Shown here piece after piece: positions 51,648 through 61,000 of a DNA stretch of 64,000 nucleotides. The position numbers were made by a program, and so were the translations under genes. The stretch covers positions 1 to 64,000 of the forward strand of contig JAIXQP010000018.1 in the NCBI GenBank assembly GCA_027485675.1, read 5' to 3'. Below the pieces are notes generated by a model. That model was not told where the DNA came from. It saw only the letters and a program-made list of their open reading frames with translations, and searched no databases. Source of the DNA: Terriglobales bacterium. Its GTDB lineage: Bacteria; Acidobacteriota; Terriglobia; Bryobacterales; Bryobacteraceae. The number at the start of each line of letters is the position of its first letter. The first letter of the stretch is position 1.

Positions 51648-51671
51648 TGCTAGAACGCTGCTAGAACGCGC
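51648..51671 (+). repeat. Right inner 24-bp repeat with two TGCTAGAAC words
   Basis: Matches 40878-40901 except for one base, same orientation. Contains TGCTAGAAC at its start and again 12 bases on. Candidate arm-type sites for the integrase on the right end. Confidence 0.6.
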
Positions 51672-51769
51672 TGAAAACGGCCTGATATCTGGCAGCATTG
51701 GCCGAACTACTTAAACGGAAAATCAACAAGATAGCATCGGGGCAAACAGGTTGATATGCGGGGAGGGCA

Positions 51770-51792
51770 TGTGTTGTTCTATCACAATGCGC
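51770..51792 (+). repeat. Right attachment site copy (attR core, 23 bp)
   Basis: Identical to 40831-40853. Its last six bases (ATGCGC) supply the start codon and second codon of the M20 peptidase, so insertion leaves this coding start whole. The left copy carries the same ATGCGC without a gene behind it. Confidence 0.85.
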
Positions 51793-53178
51793 CTTCTGAT
51801 TTGCCTCCTCGCTCCCTTGCTGCACGGCCAGGTGACGGCGAAGGTCGACCTGCACGCCGAGCGGCTCGGCACGCTCTCCCGGCAGATCTGGGAGTTGGCC
51901 GAAGTCGGCTACAAAGAGGAGAAGAGCTCCGCCTTGCTGCAGGCCGAACTGCGGCGCGCGGGGTTCACCGTGGAGACCGGAACCGGCGGCATTCCCACGG
52001 CCTTCGTCGCCACCTACGGCTCCGGCAAACCGGTCATCGGCCTGATGGCGGAGTACGACGCGCTGCCCGGCCTGTCGCAGGAAGACTCGCCGAAACGCGC
52101 CCCCCGCGTCGCCAATGCCCCCGGCCATGGATGCGGCCACAACCTGCTCGGCGCCGGCTCCGTACTCGCGGCCATCGCCCTCAAGGAACAGGGCTTCCGC
52201 GGCACCCTGAAAGTCTTCGGCACCCCGGCCGAAGAGGGCGGCGGCGGCAAGGTCTACATGATCCGCGCGGGCGCCTTCGCCGATGTCGACGCCGTGCTCG
52301 CCTGGCACCCCGGCGATGCCAACCAAGCCAGCCTGCGCACCACCCTCGCCAACATCACCGCGAAGTTCCGCTTCCGCGGCACCGCCGCCCACGCCGCCAT
52401 GAACCCGGAGCAGGGCCGCTCCGCGCTCGACGCCGCAATGCTGTTCAACCACGCCATCGACCTGCTCCGCGAGCACGTGCCCCAAGAGACCCGGATGCAC
52501 TACATCGTCACGCAGGGCGGCGTGGCGCCGAACGTGGTGCCGGACTTCGCCGAAGTCTATGTCTACGCGCGGCACCCGTCGATGAAGGTGCTCGACAACG
52601 TCTGGAGCCGCATTGAAAAGGCCGCCGCCGGCGCAGCGCTCGCCACCGAAACCAGGCAGGAGATGGCCATTCAATCCTCCGTCTACAACATGCTGCCCAA
52701 CGACGGGCTGGCCGCAATGTACGACCGGCACCTGCGGGTGCTCGGCGGCATTCAGTACGGCGCCGAGGAGAAGGAGTTCGCCACCAAACTGCGAGCGACT
52801 CTCTTCGCGGAACCCGAACTCGCCCTCGGCAGCGAAGCGCAGATTCAGCCAGTGGCCAACGGGGCCGGCACGGGGTCGACCGACGCCGCCGATGTCTCCT
52901 GGGTGGTGCCGACCTCGGAACTCAGCATCGCCACCTTCGCCCCCGGCATTCCCTTTCACTCGTGGCAATCGACCGCCTGCTCCGGAATGAGCATTGGCCG
53001 CAAAGGCATGGTGCTCGCCGCCAAGGTGCTCGCCCTCACGGCGATGGACCTCTATAGCGACCCCAAACAGTTAGCGGCCGTTCGCGCCGCTTTCGACAAG
53101 CGGCGCGCCGGATTCACCTACGAATCGCGACTGCCGAAAGACGCCAAGCCGCCGCTGAACTACCGCGACACCAAGTAA
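51787..53178 (+). CDS. M20 family metallopeptidase (AbgB-like amidohydrolase)
   Basis: 463 residues from ATG 51787, which lies in the att repeat and starts a signal peptide (MRLLICLLAPLLHGQ); longer starts come from element sequence. Metal-site motifs are IGLMAEYDALPGLSQED, APGHGCGHNLLGAG (about 113-126) and GTPAEEGGGGK (about 145-155, catalytic Glu). The dimerisation domain follows (KFRFRGTAAHAAMNPEQGRS), then GSTDAADVSWVVPTSELSIA. Relatives cleave amide bonds of N-acyl amino acids or p-aminobenzoyl-glutamate. Exported form. Its 3' end overlaps the convergent DUF6986 gene by 19 bases. Confidence 0.9.
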   Translation: MRLLICLLAPLLHGQVTAKVDLHAERLGTLSRQIWELAEVGYKEEKSSALLQAELRRAGFTVETGTGGIPTAFVATYGSGKPVIGLMAEYDALPGLSQEDSPKRAPRVANAPGHGCGHNLLGAGSVLAAIALKEQGFRGTLKVFGTPAEEGGGGKVYMIRAGAFADVDAVLAWHPGDANQASLRTTLANITAKFRFRGTAAHAAMNPEQGRSALDAAMLFNHAIDLLREHVPQETRMHYIVTQGGVAPNVVPDFAEVYVYARHPSMKVLDNVWSRIEKAAAGAALATETRQEMAIQSSVYNMLPNDGLAAMYDRHLRVLGGIQYGAEEKEFATKLRATLFAEPELALGSEAQIQPVANGAGTGSTDAADVSWVVPTSELSIATFAPGIPFHSWQSTACSGMSIGRKGMVLAAKVLALTAMDLYSDPKQLAAVRAAFDKRRAGFTYESRLPKDAKPPLNYRDTK

Positions 53179-54071
53179 GAAGCCCGCTCGGCAAAGGCGC
53201 GGAGGCCGCGAATGGTCGCCGCGTCGTCGAACTGCGCGCCCAGCCGCGTGGCCGTGCCTTCGAAATTGGCCAGGCGCTCGCGGACCGCCGGCAGGTGCTC
53301 CATGTAGAACTCCATCAGCGTCGCGTAGCGGGAAACCAACTGCGCCGGATGGATATCCCAGCTCTGGTAGAAGCCCTCGCTCAGCGATCGCCAGATATCC
53401 TCGCGATGCTTCTTCCAGCCCTCCTGCGGATTCTCGCCCACGGGGAGCATCTTGGTGGGGCCGTCCACCACGGTCTTGCCGGTGAGCAGCATCTGCATGC
53501 GGACCATGGTGCAAGCCGGATGGTGCAGATGCTGGAACGCGGCCGGAATGCCGAGCGAGGCCAATAGGTCATACGGGCCGAGGTGGAGGCTATGCGCCGG
53601 AATCTCGTGCAAGCGCGGGATCACCGGACCAGTCTCGATGAGCGCTTCGATATGCGCCTCCGGACACTCGGCAGCCACGATGGCCACCTCCTCCGGACGC
53701 TCCACCTTGGGCACGGTGACGCGGAAGCCGGGCGGCACCGTGCCCACGCTATCGAGAAAGATCCGTAGCGTGCGCAGGCCGCCCCGCTTAATGCGGATGC
53801 CCACCGCGGGCAAGCCGGTGCCGGCGGCTACGATCTTGCCGCAGCGGTAGGCGTCGGCATCTTCTTCGTCCTGCCGACGCTCGCCATAGCCGTCTTCAAA
53901 GTCGATCCGGAAGTCTTCCACCGGCTCCGCCTTCAGCTTGGCTTCGATCTGCTTGCGGTACGGCGTTTCAAAACTGGGCAGCGCGCGCAAGGCCACGCCG
54001 CCGATCTTTTCAATAATGTCGGGGCGGAACAGATGGGCGCCGCCGTAGAAGACGTGGACCGGTTGTCTCAT
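53160..54071 (-). CDS. DUF6986-like, HpcH/HpaI-related aldolase-fold protein
   Basis: 303 residues. QPVHVFYGGAHLFRPDIIEK at the start, then FRIDFEDGYGERRQDEEDAD, VGIRIKRGGLRTLRIFLDSV, PPGFRVTVPKVERPEEVAIV, HIEALIETGPVI, SLHLGPYDLLASLGI and SFYQSWDIHPAQLVSRYATL. The FEDG, E of IEALIET, and DIHPAQ motifs are those of malate synthase/citrate lyase beta-like TIM barrels. Its ATG shares one base with the stop of the upstream deoxyhypusine synthase-like gene, so both form one unit. Its reaction is unknown. Confidence 0.78.
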   Translation of the reverse strand: MRQPVHVFYGGAHLFRPDIIEKIGGVALRALPSFETPYRKQIEAKLKAEPVEDFRIDFEDGYGERRQDEEDADAYRCGKIVAAGTGLPAVGIRIKRGGLRTLRIFLDSVGTVPPGFRVTVPKVERPEEVAIVAAECPEAHIEALIETGPVIPRLHEIPAHSLHLGPYDLLASLGIPAAFQHLHHPACTMVRMQMLLTGKTVVDGPTKMLPVGENPQEGWKKHREDIWRSLSEGFYQSWDIHPAQLVSRYATLMEFYMEHLPAVRERLANFEGTATRLGAQFDDAATIRGLRAFAERASYLVSR

Positions 54072-55315
54072 TACTTTGGGATGGCGAGCGGGTAGGTTAG
54101 CGTTTCATTCAGCCAGTCGGCATTTTCGCGGACGGCGTCCCGCAGCTTGCCAACGAGCGCCTCGCGCTGCTCAAACAGGCGATAGCCTTCGCGCGAGCGC
54201 AGGTAGCCCTTGGCTTCGGGATGCCGCTCGAACAAGGTAGCCTCGCCGAGTTCCTCCCGCAGACGTTCGAACTTCTTGCGCCGGTCGAGCAGCGCCTTGA
54301 TGAGAAACGGCACCACCATCGAGTAGTCGCCCTGCATGCTTTCGGTGGACTGCTGATAGGTGTCCCGATCCACCTTGCCCCAGGTGACCGCTTCGGCCGG
54401 CGGACAACTGGAGAGGCTGCCATCCGTCACCGGCGCCGAGGTGATCTGCACGTCAAACTCATAGCCGCGCACGTCGGGCAGGCCGAGGATCTGGCCCAGG
54501 GCCGGCTCCGGCTGCAGGTTATAGTTCTTCGGCACGCCGCCGCCGAGCATGAACGTCGCGAGCGATTTCGCCTCCGAGTCGAACAGGCCCCAGCGGTGAT
54601 ACGCGCAAGCCTCGAACACCTCGGCGTGGACATCGAGATCGAAGCCGTACGACGGGATCAAGCCGGCCTCCCGCATCGCCCAAAGCTTCATCGAATTCAG
54701 GAAGACGCTGCCATCGCCCGGCGCGCCGACGAAGACGGGGATCGCCATCTCATGACACTTGGCCAGCAGCCCCTGCTCCACGCCGTTGCGCTCTTCGATC
54801 GCCTGGTACCAGCGGCCGAGCTTGTTCCGCATCTCGGTGCCGGTCATCTTCTTCTGGAAGTCTTCGTGATTGAGAAGGGCGGTCAGGAAGCGGTCCTGAT
54901 CGAGCAGGACGTCTTCATCGAAGGCCATGTCGGTGACGCGGATGGTTTTCTCATCGCGCAGCGCGCCGTCGTCGCCGAAGATCGGCACTTCGAAGACCGG
55001 ATCCTTGCGGCCATCGAGCGAGCGGTGGCCATCGTGGTAGCAGACGGCGTCGGTGGTGGAGAGATAAGCGACCCAGCCGGTTTCGAGCAGCGGGATCAGC
55101 CACGTCTGGTGCTGGCCGGAGACGGTGACCGGCCCGGCGATGGCGAGCGTGAGCGGGCAGCCCATGCCGATGGCGCGGTCGAGGATCTCATAGATGCGGC
55201 GGAGGTAGGCGCCGCCGAACGCCGGCAGACAGTGCCGGAACATTTCGTCGAGCGAATTCACTTCGTCGACGCGTTTCACGCGGACGGTGCGGCGGTGGGA
55301 ATCGTGATGGTTCAT
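54071..55315 (-). CDS. Deoxyhypusine synthase-like protein
   Basis: 414 residues. Motifs of the deoxyhypusine/homospermidine synthase family: MFRHCLPAFGGAYLRRIYEI, PLTLAIAGPVTVSGQHQTWL, ATFMLGGGVPKNYNLQPEPA, ITSAPVTDGSLSSCPPAEAV and TWGKVDRD, where Lys about 314 corresponds to the enzyme-intermediate lysine (the family reads EAVSWGK). NAD-site pieces are VFVGAPGDGSV. Bacteria have no eIF5A, so such homologues probably transfer the aminobutyl group of spermidine to a small amine, or something new. The gene is coupled to a DUF6986 aldolase. Confidence 0.8.
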   Translation of the reverse strand: MNHHDSHRRTVRVKRVDEVNSLDEMFRHCLPAFGGAYLRRIYEILDRAIGMGCPLTLAIAGPVTVSGQHQTWLIPLLETGWVAYLSTTDAVCYHDGHRSLDGRKDPVFEVPIFGDDGALRDEKTIRVTDMAFDEDVLLDQDRFLTALLNHEDFQKKMTGTEMRNKLGRWYQAIEERNGVEQGLLAKCHEMAIPVFVGAPGDGSVFLNSMKLWAMREAGLIPSYGFDLDVHAEVFEACAYHRWGLFDSEAKSLATFMLGGGVPKNYNLQPEPALGQILGLPDVRGYEFDVQITSAPVTDGSLSSCPPAEAVTWGKVDRDTYQQSTESMQGDYSMVVPFLIKALLDRRKKFERLREELGEATLFERHPEAKGYLRSREGYRLFEQREALVGKLRDAVRENADWLNETLTYPLAIPK

Positions 55316-55322
55316 CCAGCTT

Positions 55323-58004
55323 CTATTGTAGGGAGGTGGCCTGATGCTCCGGCAGGTCCCGTTCGATGTAGGGGATGCCCTTCTCCATCCACTTTGGCTT
55401 CGTTTCGTTTTTTAGATAGTGGCCGAAGAACTGGAATAGGCGCAGAGCGTAGTCCATCTGGTTGGCGCGCTTGCGAATGCCGTGGGGCTCGCCGTTGTAG
55501 TTGAAGAAGTAGGCCTCTTTATCCAGGCGGCGGAGCGCGAGGAAGAACTCGATGCCCTGCGTCCACGGTACGGCGTCGTCGGCGTCGTTGTGCAGCATCA
55601 GGATGGGGGTCTGCACGCGGTCCGCCATGAAGATCGGCGAGTTTTCGAGGAAACGCAGCGGAAATTGCCACGGCGTGCCGCCGATGCGGCTCTGCGTCCG
55701 CTCGTATTGAAACTGCCGGGGAATGCCCGTGCCGTAGCGGATGCCGGAGTAGGCGGCGAACATGTTGCCGACGAGCGCCCCCGGCGCGGCGGCGCGGAAG
55801 CGGTTCGTCTTCGTCACCATGTAGGCGATCTGGTAGCCGCCCCACGAGTGGCCTTGAATGCCGATGCGGGCTTCGTCGATGTAGCCTTCGTCCACCACTT
55901 TCTGCACGGCCGGCAGCACGGCGTTCATGCCGCTCTGGCCGGGGTAGCCGATGGTGTAGGCGATATCGGGCATGAGTACGACGTAGCCGTTCGAGGCGTA
56001 GACGGCTGGGTTCACGCGGTGGCTCGGCGCGGGATCGTAGAAGGTATGCAGCGTCTGCGAGAGACGCTTATAGATATAGACCATCAGCGGGTACTTCTTC
56101 GTGGGGTCGAAGCCGGGCGGCTTGACGAGCACCCCCTGCAGAGGCACGCCGTTGAGATTGGTGAACTTCATCAGCTCCGCCGAGCCCCAGGCCATCTGCG
56201 CCTGCTGAGGGTTGGCGCGGGTTACCTTGTCGAGTTTGGCAAAAGAGGAATCGGTGATGAGCAGATCCGGGTACTCGGAGAAGCTGCTGGCGGAGAGCAG
56301 CAGGACGTCGGCGTCCTTCGCCTTGACGGGAGTGCGGAAGTTCTTCGCGGCCATAAGGATCTTCTGCGGCGGGGCATCGCCGGCGAAGGAGTCGCGATAG
56401 AAGCCGGAGTCCCGGGTGACCTCGTTTTCGGCGCGGAGCAGCAGGGGCTCAGCGGGGTCGAGGTGGCGGTTGCGGGGATCGTTGCGCAAGCGGACGAGGC
56501 GGAACTGGATCTTCTGCTTCCGGCCCTCGCCTTCGGTCAGGTTTTTCGCCGAAAGGGCGTCGGGCGTCAGCGCCCAGATGTCGTAGCGGTCGTAGGCGAG
56601 GAAGTGCTTGCTGTCTTTGGTCCAGCCGGCCTGCCCGTAGCTGGCGCCGCCGCCGGGGGAGTCGTGGAGCTCGTTGCGGAAGCGGACGGGCAGGTGGGCG
56701 GTGAGGTTGGTCACGGTGTTCGTCGCCACATTGATCACCCACCATTGGCCGAACGAGTAGTAGGTGGCGTACTTGCCGTCCGGCGAGAGCACCGGGGCGC
56801 CCGCGGCTCGCTGAACGATCAGGCTGCGGTCTCCCGTCACGGTGTTGAGCAGCCAGAAGTCGCTGTAGCGATCGTTGTAGTCGTTCTCCTTGCGGTAGGG
56901 TTGGTCGTCCACGCCCACGGCCACGAGGCCGTCTTCGCTGGGGGTCACCTCCGGCAGGTCCGGCGCGGCGAGTTGCGTGAACTTTCCGTCCAGGATGCTG
57001 AATACGGCGCGGTAGCTGCGATTGCGTTCCTGCTCGGCGCGAACCTTCTGAATGGTCTGGACGCGGTCGTCCTGATAGTGCCAGAGATCGAAGACGGCCT
57101 TCTCTTCGGCGGGGTCGGACTCCGGCTTTTTGGGGCGTTCGGGGACGGTGTTAAAGAAGACGCGGGCGCCATCGCGGGAGAAGAGCAGGTTGGCGCGGTC
57201 GCTGATGCTGGCGCGGCGCCATTCGGTGGCGGCCGCCTGGCCGCGCTTCCATCCGAACAAGGCTTGTTTGGTGACGAAGGCGAGTTGGGTCTGAGAGTCA
57301 TCCCAAGTGAGCTTGGCGTAGGAGCCCGTGGCGGTGGTGATGGTCTGGACCTCCGGGTTGAGCACCTTGACGGCATCCTTGGTGATGATGGCGAGCAGCT
57401 TGCCGTCTTTGGTGAAGGAGTACTCACTGACGTCGGCGAACTTGCGTTCGGCGTTGCCCGGGAGGGAGCGGACCACCAGTTCCGTGGGCCCCTTGCCGCT
57501 GCGGCGGAAGGCGACGGCATTGGTCACATCCTCAGGAAAAGCGAAACTTTGCACGTCTTCAATGCGGGTTGGCTGTCCGCTGGGAACGTCCACGATGACG
57601 AGTCCGTTGGGAGGCGCCGGCTTCTTGTCGCGCTTGGCTTGGAGTGTGGCCGCCTTGGGCGGATAGCTGGTGACGAACAGGTAGCGGCCATCGCCACTGA
57701 AGTCGAGCCGCGGTCCGCGCGCGGGCGCCGGGGCATCCTCGCCCTCCCCGTCGGTGGCCGGAGGAGGCATGGCGCCGATGGGGATGCGGGTCTCGCGGCC
57801 CGTCGCCAGTTCGCGGAGCACCGCTTCGCCGTCGCCGGCTTGGGGCATGAGGCAGTACGCGAGGTACTTGCCGTCCGGGGAGAGCTCCTGACTCTGAATG
57901 GAACGCCAGGAATCGAAATCCTTGAAGGCGATCGGCCGGGGGACTTGAGCCAGCAGCGGTGCGAAGCTCAGGAGAAAGGCGCAGGCAACTCGAAAAAGAC
58001 CCAT
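55323..58004 (-). CDS. S9 family prolyl oligopeptidase-like serine peptidase
   Basis: 893 residues: signal (GLFRVACAFLLSFAPLLAQ), beta-propeller with WD-like repeats (QELSPDGKYLAYCLMPQAGD, LDFSGDGRYLFVTSYPP, VLSPDGKYATYYSFGQWW), then an alpha/beta hydrolase domain. The triad is at Ser720 (IQGHSWGGYQ), Asp807-810 (HNDADDAVPW) and His841 (GEPHGIRK). Length and order match the long, exported branch of the DPP4/acylaminoacyl peptidase group. It cuts short peptides in the periplasm. Confidence 0.9.
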   Translation of the reverse strand: MGLFRVACAFLLSFAPLLAQVPRPIAFKDFDSWRSIQSQELSPDGKYLAYCLMPQAGDGEAVLRELATGRETRIPIGAMPPPATDGEGEDAPAPARGPRLDFSGDGRYLFVTSYPPKAATLQAKRDKKPAPPNGLVIVDVPSGQPTRIEDVQSFAFPEDVTNAVAFRRSGKGPTELVVRSLPGNAERKFADVSEYSFTKDGKLLAIITKDAVKVLNPEVQTITTATGSYAKLTWDDSQTQLAFVTKQALFGWKRGQAAATEWRRASISDRANLLFSRDGARVFFNTVPERPKKPESDPAEEKAVFDLWHYQDDRVQTIQKVRAEQERNRSYRAVFSILDGKFTQLAAPDLPEVTPSEDGLVAVGVDDQPYRKENDYNDRYSDFWLLNTVTGDRSLIVQRAAGAPVLSPDGKYATYYSFGQWWVINVATNTVTNLTAHLPVRFRNELHDSPGGGASYGQAGWTKDSKHFLAYDRYDIWALTPDALSAKNLTEGEGRKQKIQFRLVRLRNDPRNRHLDPAEPLLLRAENEVTRDSGFYRDSFAGDAPPQKILMAAKNFRTPVKAKDADVLLLSASSFSEYPDLLITDSSFAKLDKVTRANPQQAQMAWGSAELMKFTNLNGVPLQGVLVKPPGFDPTKKYPLMVYIYKRLSQTLHTFYDPAPSHRVNPAVYASNGYVVLMPDIAYTIGYPGQSGMNAVLPAVQKVVDEGYIDEARIGIQGHSWGGYQIAYMVTKTNRFRAAAPGALVGNMFAAYSGIRYGTGIPRQFQYERTQSRIGGTPWQFPLRFLENSPIFMADRVQTPILMLHNDADDAVPWTQGIEFFLALRRLDKEAYFFNYNGEPHGIRKRANQMDYALRLFQFFGHYLKNETKPKWMEKGIPYIERDLPEHQATSLQ

Positions 58005-58076
58005 GTAGGGTAAGATACACCGGTTCAGGCTACCTCATATTCGTGATATGCTGGCGCAAATTCCAGGAGGTCCTGA

Positions 58077-61000
58077 ATGTTATCCCGAGTAGTACTAAGT
58101 GTCCTATTGGCCGCCGCTGCTTGCTTCGGCCAAGCAGAACGTGGAACTTTTAATGGGTCCGTGACAGACTCTTCCGGCGCCGCGGTAGCGGGCGCCAGCG
58201 TGAAGATCTACAACATGGCCACAGGCGTTGAGTTGAATGCCGTTTCGACAGAAGCTGGCGTTTATCGCGCGCCCTCATTGTCCCCCGGTACCTACCGCAT
58301 CACTGTGGCGGCTCCCGGCTTTAAAACGTCCGTCCGGCAGAACATCGTGCTCGCCGTGGCGCAGACCCTGACCATCGACTTCGCCCTCGAAGTCGGCAAC
58401 CTGACCGAGTCGGTGACGATTACTGCCGAAACGCCGCTGCTCGAAACGGGCACCGCGGAGATCGGCTCCTACGTCACGAAGAAAGAGTTCGACGAATGGC
58501 CCATCGCCGTGGGCGGCGGCCGGCGTCAGATCCAGCAGTTCATCTTCACCTCGCTCCCCGGCACCACCGGCGGCACCTGGCAGGGTTCGATCAACGGCGG
58601 ACAGAACTATTCGCACGAGATCCTGATCGACGGTATCTCCGTCGGCCGTATGGACCTCGCCGGCGGTTCCAACAGCGAGTTCAGCCCGTCCGCGGAGTCG
58701 ATCTCGGAGTTCAAGCTGCAGACCGGCACCGTGTCGGCGCAGTACTCGGGTGGTCAGACCTCCGTCGCCAACTTCGCGACCAAGTCCGGCACGAACGAAG
58801 TGCACGGTTCGGCTTATTACTACGGCCAGAACGACGCCCTGCGCGCCAATGCGTTCAACTCGAACGCGGCCGGTGTCCGGCGGCAGCCCTTCAAGCAGCA
58901 CAACTATGGCTACTCGATTGGCGGCCCGGTGGTGATCCCGAAACTGTACAACGGCAAGAACCGCACCTTCTTCTTCCACAACTTTGAACGGACGACGACG
59001 AAGGACTACAACCAGGCGGGCTTCTCCACGCTGCCCATGCCGGAGTTTCAACAGGGCGACTTCAGCCGGATCCTGAACGCCGGTTTCACCGGTAACGCCA
59101 TCTCCGGCACCAATGTCGGAACGGACGCACTGGGACGGCCCGTGATCGGCGGCGCGATTTATGATCCGCGCTCGTCCCGTCAGGTGGGCAACTCCTGGGT
59201 TCGGGACATCTTCCCCGGCAACATGATTCCGCGCACCCGGTTCAGCCCGGTGTCGCAGAAGATCCTGGACGTCGCCACGATCGACCGTCCGCAGTTCGAC
59301 ACCATGTTGAACAACATCCCCGCCCTCGGCGCTTGCTGCCCCGAGTTCCGCGAGCGCATGTTGACCTTCAAGGGTGACCACAATCTGAACGAGCGCCACC
59401 GCATCAGCGGCATGGTGAACCGGAACTTCCGTGTCCGGAACAACTCGATCGGCGGCCGCTGGGGCGGGCCTCCGGGAGCGCCGACCAACGTCTACCAGAA
59501 CCAGGACACCCCGGGCACGATGGTGCGTGGCGCGTATGACTTCACGCTTCGGCCCACCTTGCTCGGCCGCTTGAACCTCGGCTACAACCGCTTCGGCAAC
59601 ATCAACGAAAGCGTGTTTGTCGATCAGGATTGGCCCGCCAAGATCGGTCTGCAGAACGTTCCGGGCGTCCACTTCCCCGCCCTGAACTTTGCCGGCCTGC
59701 CCTTCCAGGGCGGTGGCATCGGCGCCGGCGGCCGTCTCGGCTCGAACAGCCGTGGCGCCAGCTTCAACGGCTCCACCATTATCCAGGCCGACTTTACGAA
59801 AGTGAGCGGCAAGCACAACTACAAGTTCGGCTTCGAAAATCGCCGCTACTACTACAACATCCGCAGCAAGTCCGGCTCCGGCGACTTCAACTTCTCGCCG
59901 AACCAGACCGCACTGCCGGGCTTCATTAACCAGACCGGCCACAGCTTCGCCAGCTTCCTGCTCGGCGACTACGCCTCCACCAACCGCGGCATCGTGGCGA
60001 TGAACCCCGGCCACCGGTGGCGCACCGCCGGCTTCTACTTCCAGGACGACTGGAAGGTTTCCCGCAAGCTGACCCTCAACATCGGTATGCGCTGGGAGGT
60101 TATCGGCGGCCTGATCGAAGTTGCGGGCCGCATGTCGGCCATCGACTTCGCCGCCCCGAACCCGGGCGCCGGCAATCGTCCGGGCGCCCTCGTCTTCGCG
60201 GAAGACCGCGATCGGCGTGGCTTCCAGGACACCTACTGGAAGCAGATCTCGCCGAAGTTCGGTTTCGCTTATGCGATGTCCGATAAGCTCGTCTTCCGCG
60301 GCGGCTACGGCATCAACAACACCCCGGCCATCTCGAATGGCTTCGGCTTCGGTGGCACCCTGGGCTACAACGGCAACATCGTTGTGAACACGGGTAACAC
60401 GCAGGTGCCGTTCGCCGAAGCGCCGGTGGGCAACCTGTCGAATCCCTACCCGAACTTCACCGGCACCTTGCCGAACAAAGTTCCGACGCTCGCCAACGGT
60501 CAGGGCATCGACTACTACAGCCCGCAAGGCAACCGCATGCCGTACGTGCAGAACTGGAACTTCGGCTTCCAGTATCAGCTCCCGGCCAGCATGGTGCTCG
60601 AACTCAACTACGTTGGCAATAAGGGCACCCGCCTGATTGCCCGTGGCTTCGAGCAGCCGAACAACCTGCCGTTCTCGGTTACCGAGCAGTATGGCGACAT
60701 CCTGCCGCGTCCGTGGAGCCCTTCGAGCCCGATCCCGCAGCCGTTCCCCGGGTTCGCCGGCACCAACTTGCAGGCGTTGCGTCCCTTTCCCCAGTTCACA
60801 GGCATCAATAGCATCATCCCGAACATGGGGTCTTCGTCCTACAACTCTCTGCAGATGCAGTTGACCCGGCACTTCAAGCAGGGCATCTCGGTGCTGGGAG
60901 CTTACACCTGGTCGAAGGCGATCGGACTTGCCGATAACGCCATCGACGCCGAGGGCGTGGCGGACGTCTTCAACCGCAACCTCGAACGGTCCATCACCAA

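Larger units (their letters stand above)
40831..51792. mobile_element. Integrated capsid-encoding, tail-less phage satellite (cfPICI-like)
   Basis: About 10.96 kb bounded by an exact 23-bp direct repeat. Inside, in order: tyrosine integrase and XRE regulator (minus); excisionase-like protein, two small proteins, primase-helicase, zinc-finger and small proteins, small and large terminase, capsid, portal and prohead protease (plus); one minus gene at the right end. No connector, tail, portal-closure, holin or endolysin gene is present between protease and right repeat. This is how capsid-forming phage-inducible chromosomal islands are arranged: they make their own head and package their own DNA, but borrow the tail of a helper phage. 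A degenerate prophage is the alternative, but every frame seen is intact. Confidence 0.8.

Noticed and set aside
40831-51792. Complete prophage
   Set aside because: No tail, connector, holin, endolysin or tape-measure gene lies between the repeats; the right end follows within 550 bases of the prohead protease.
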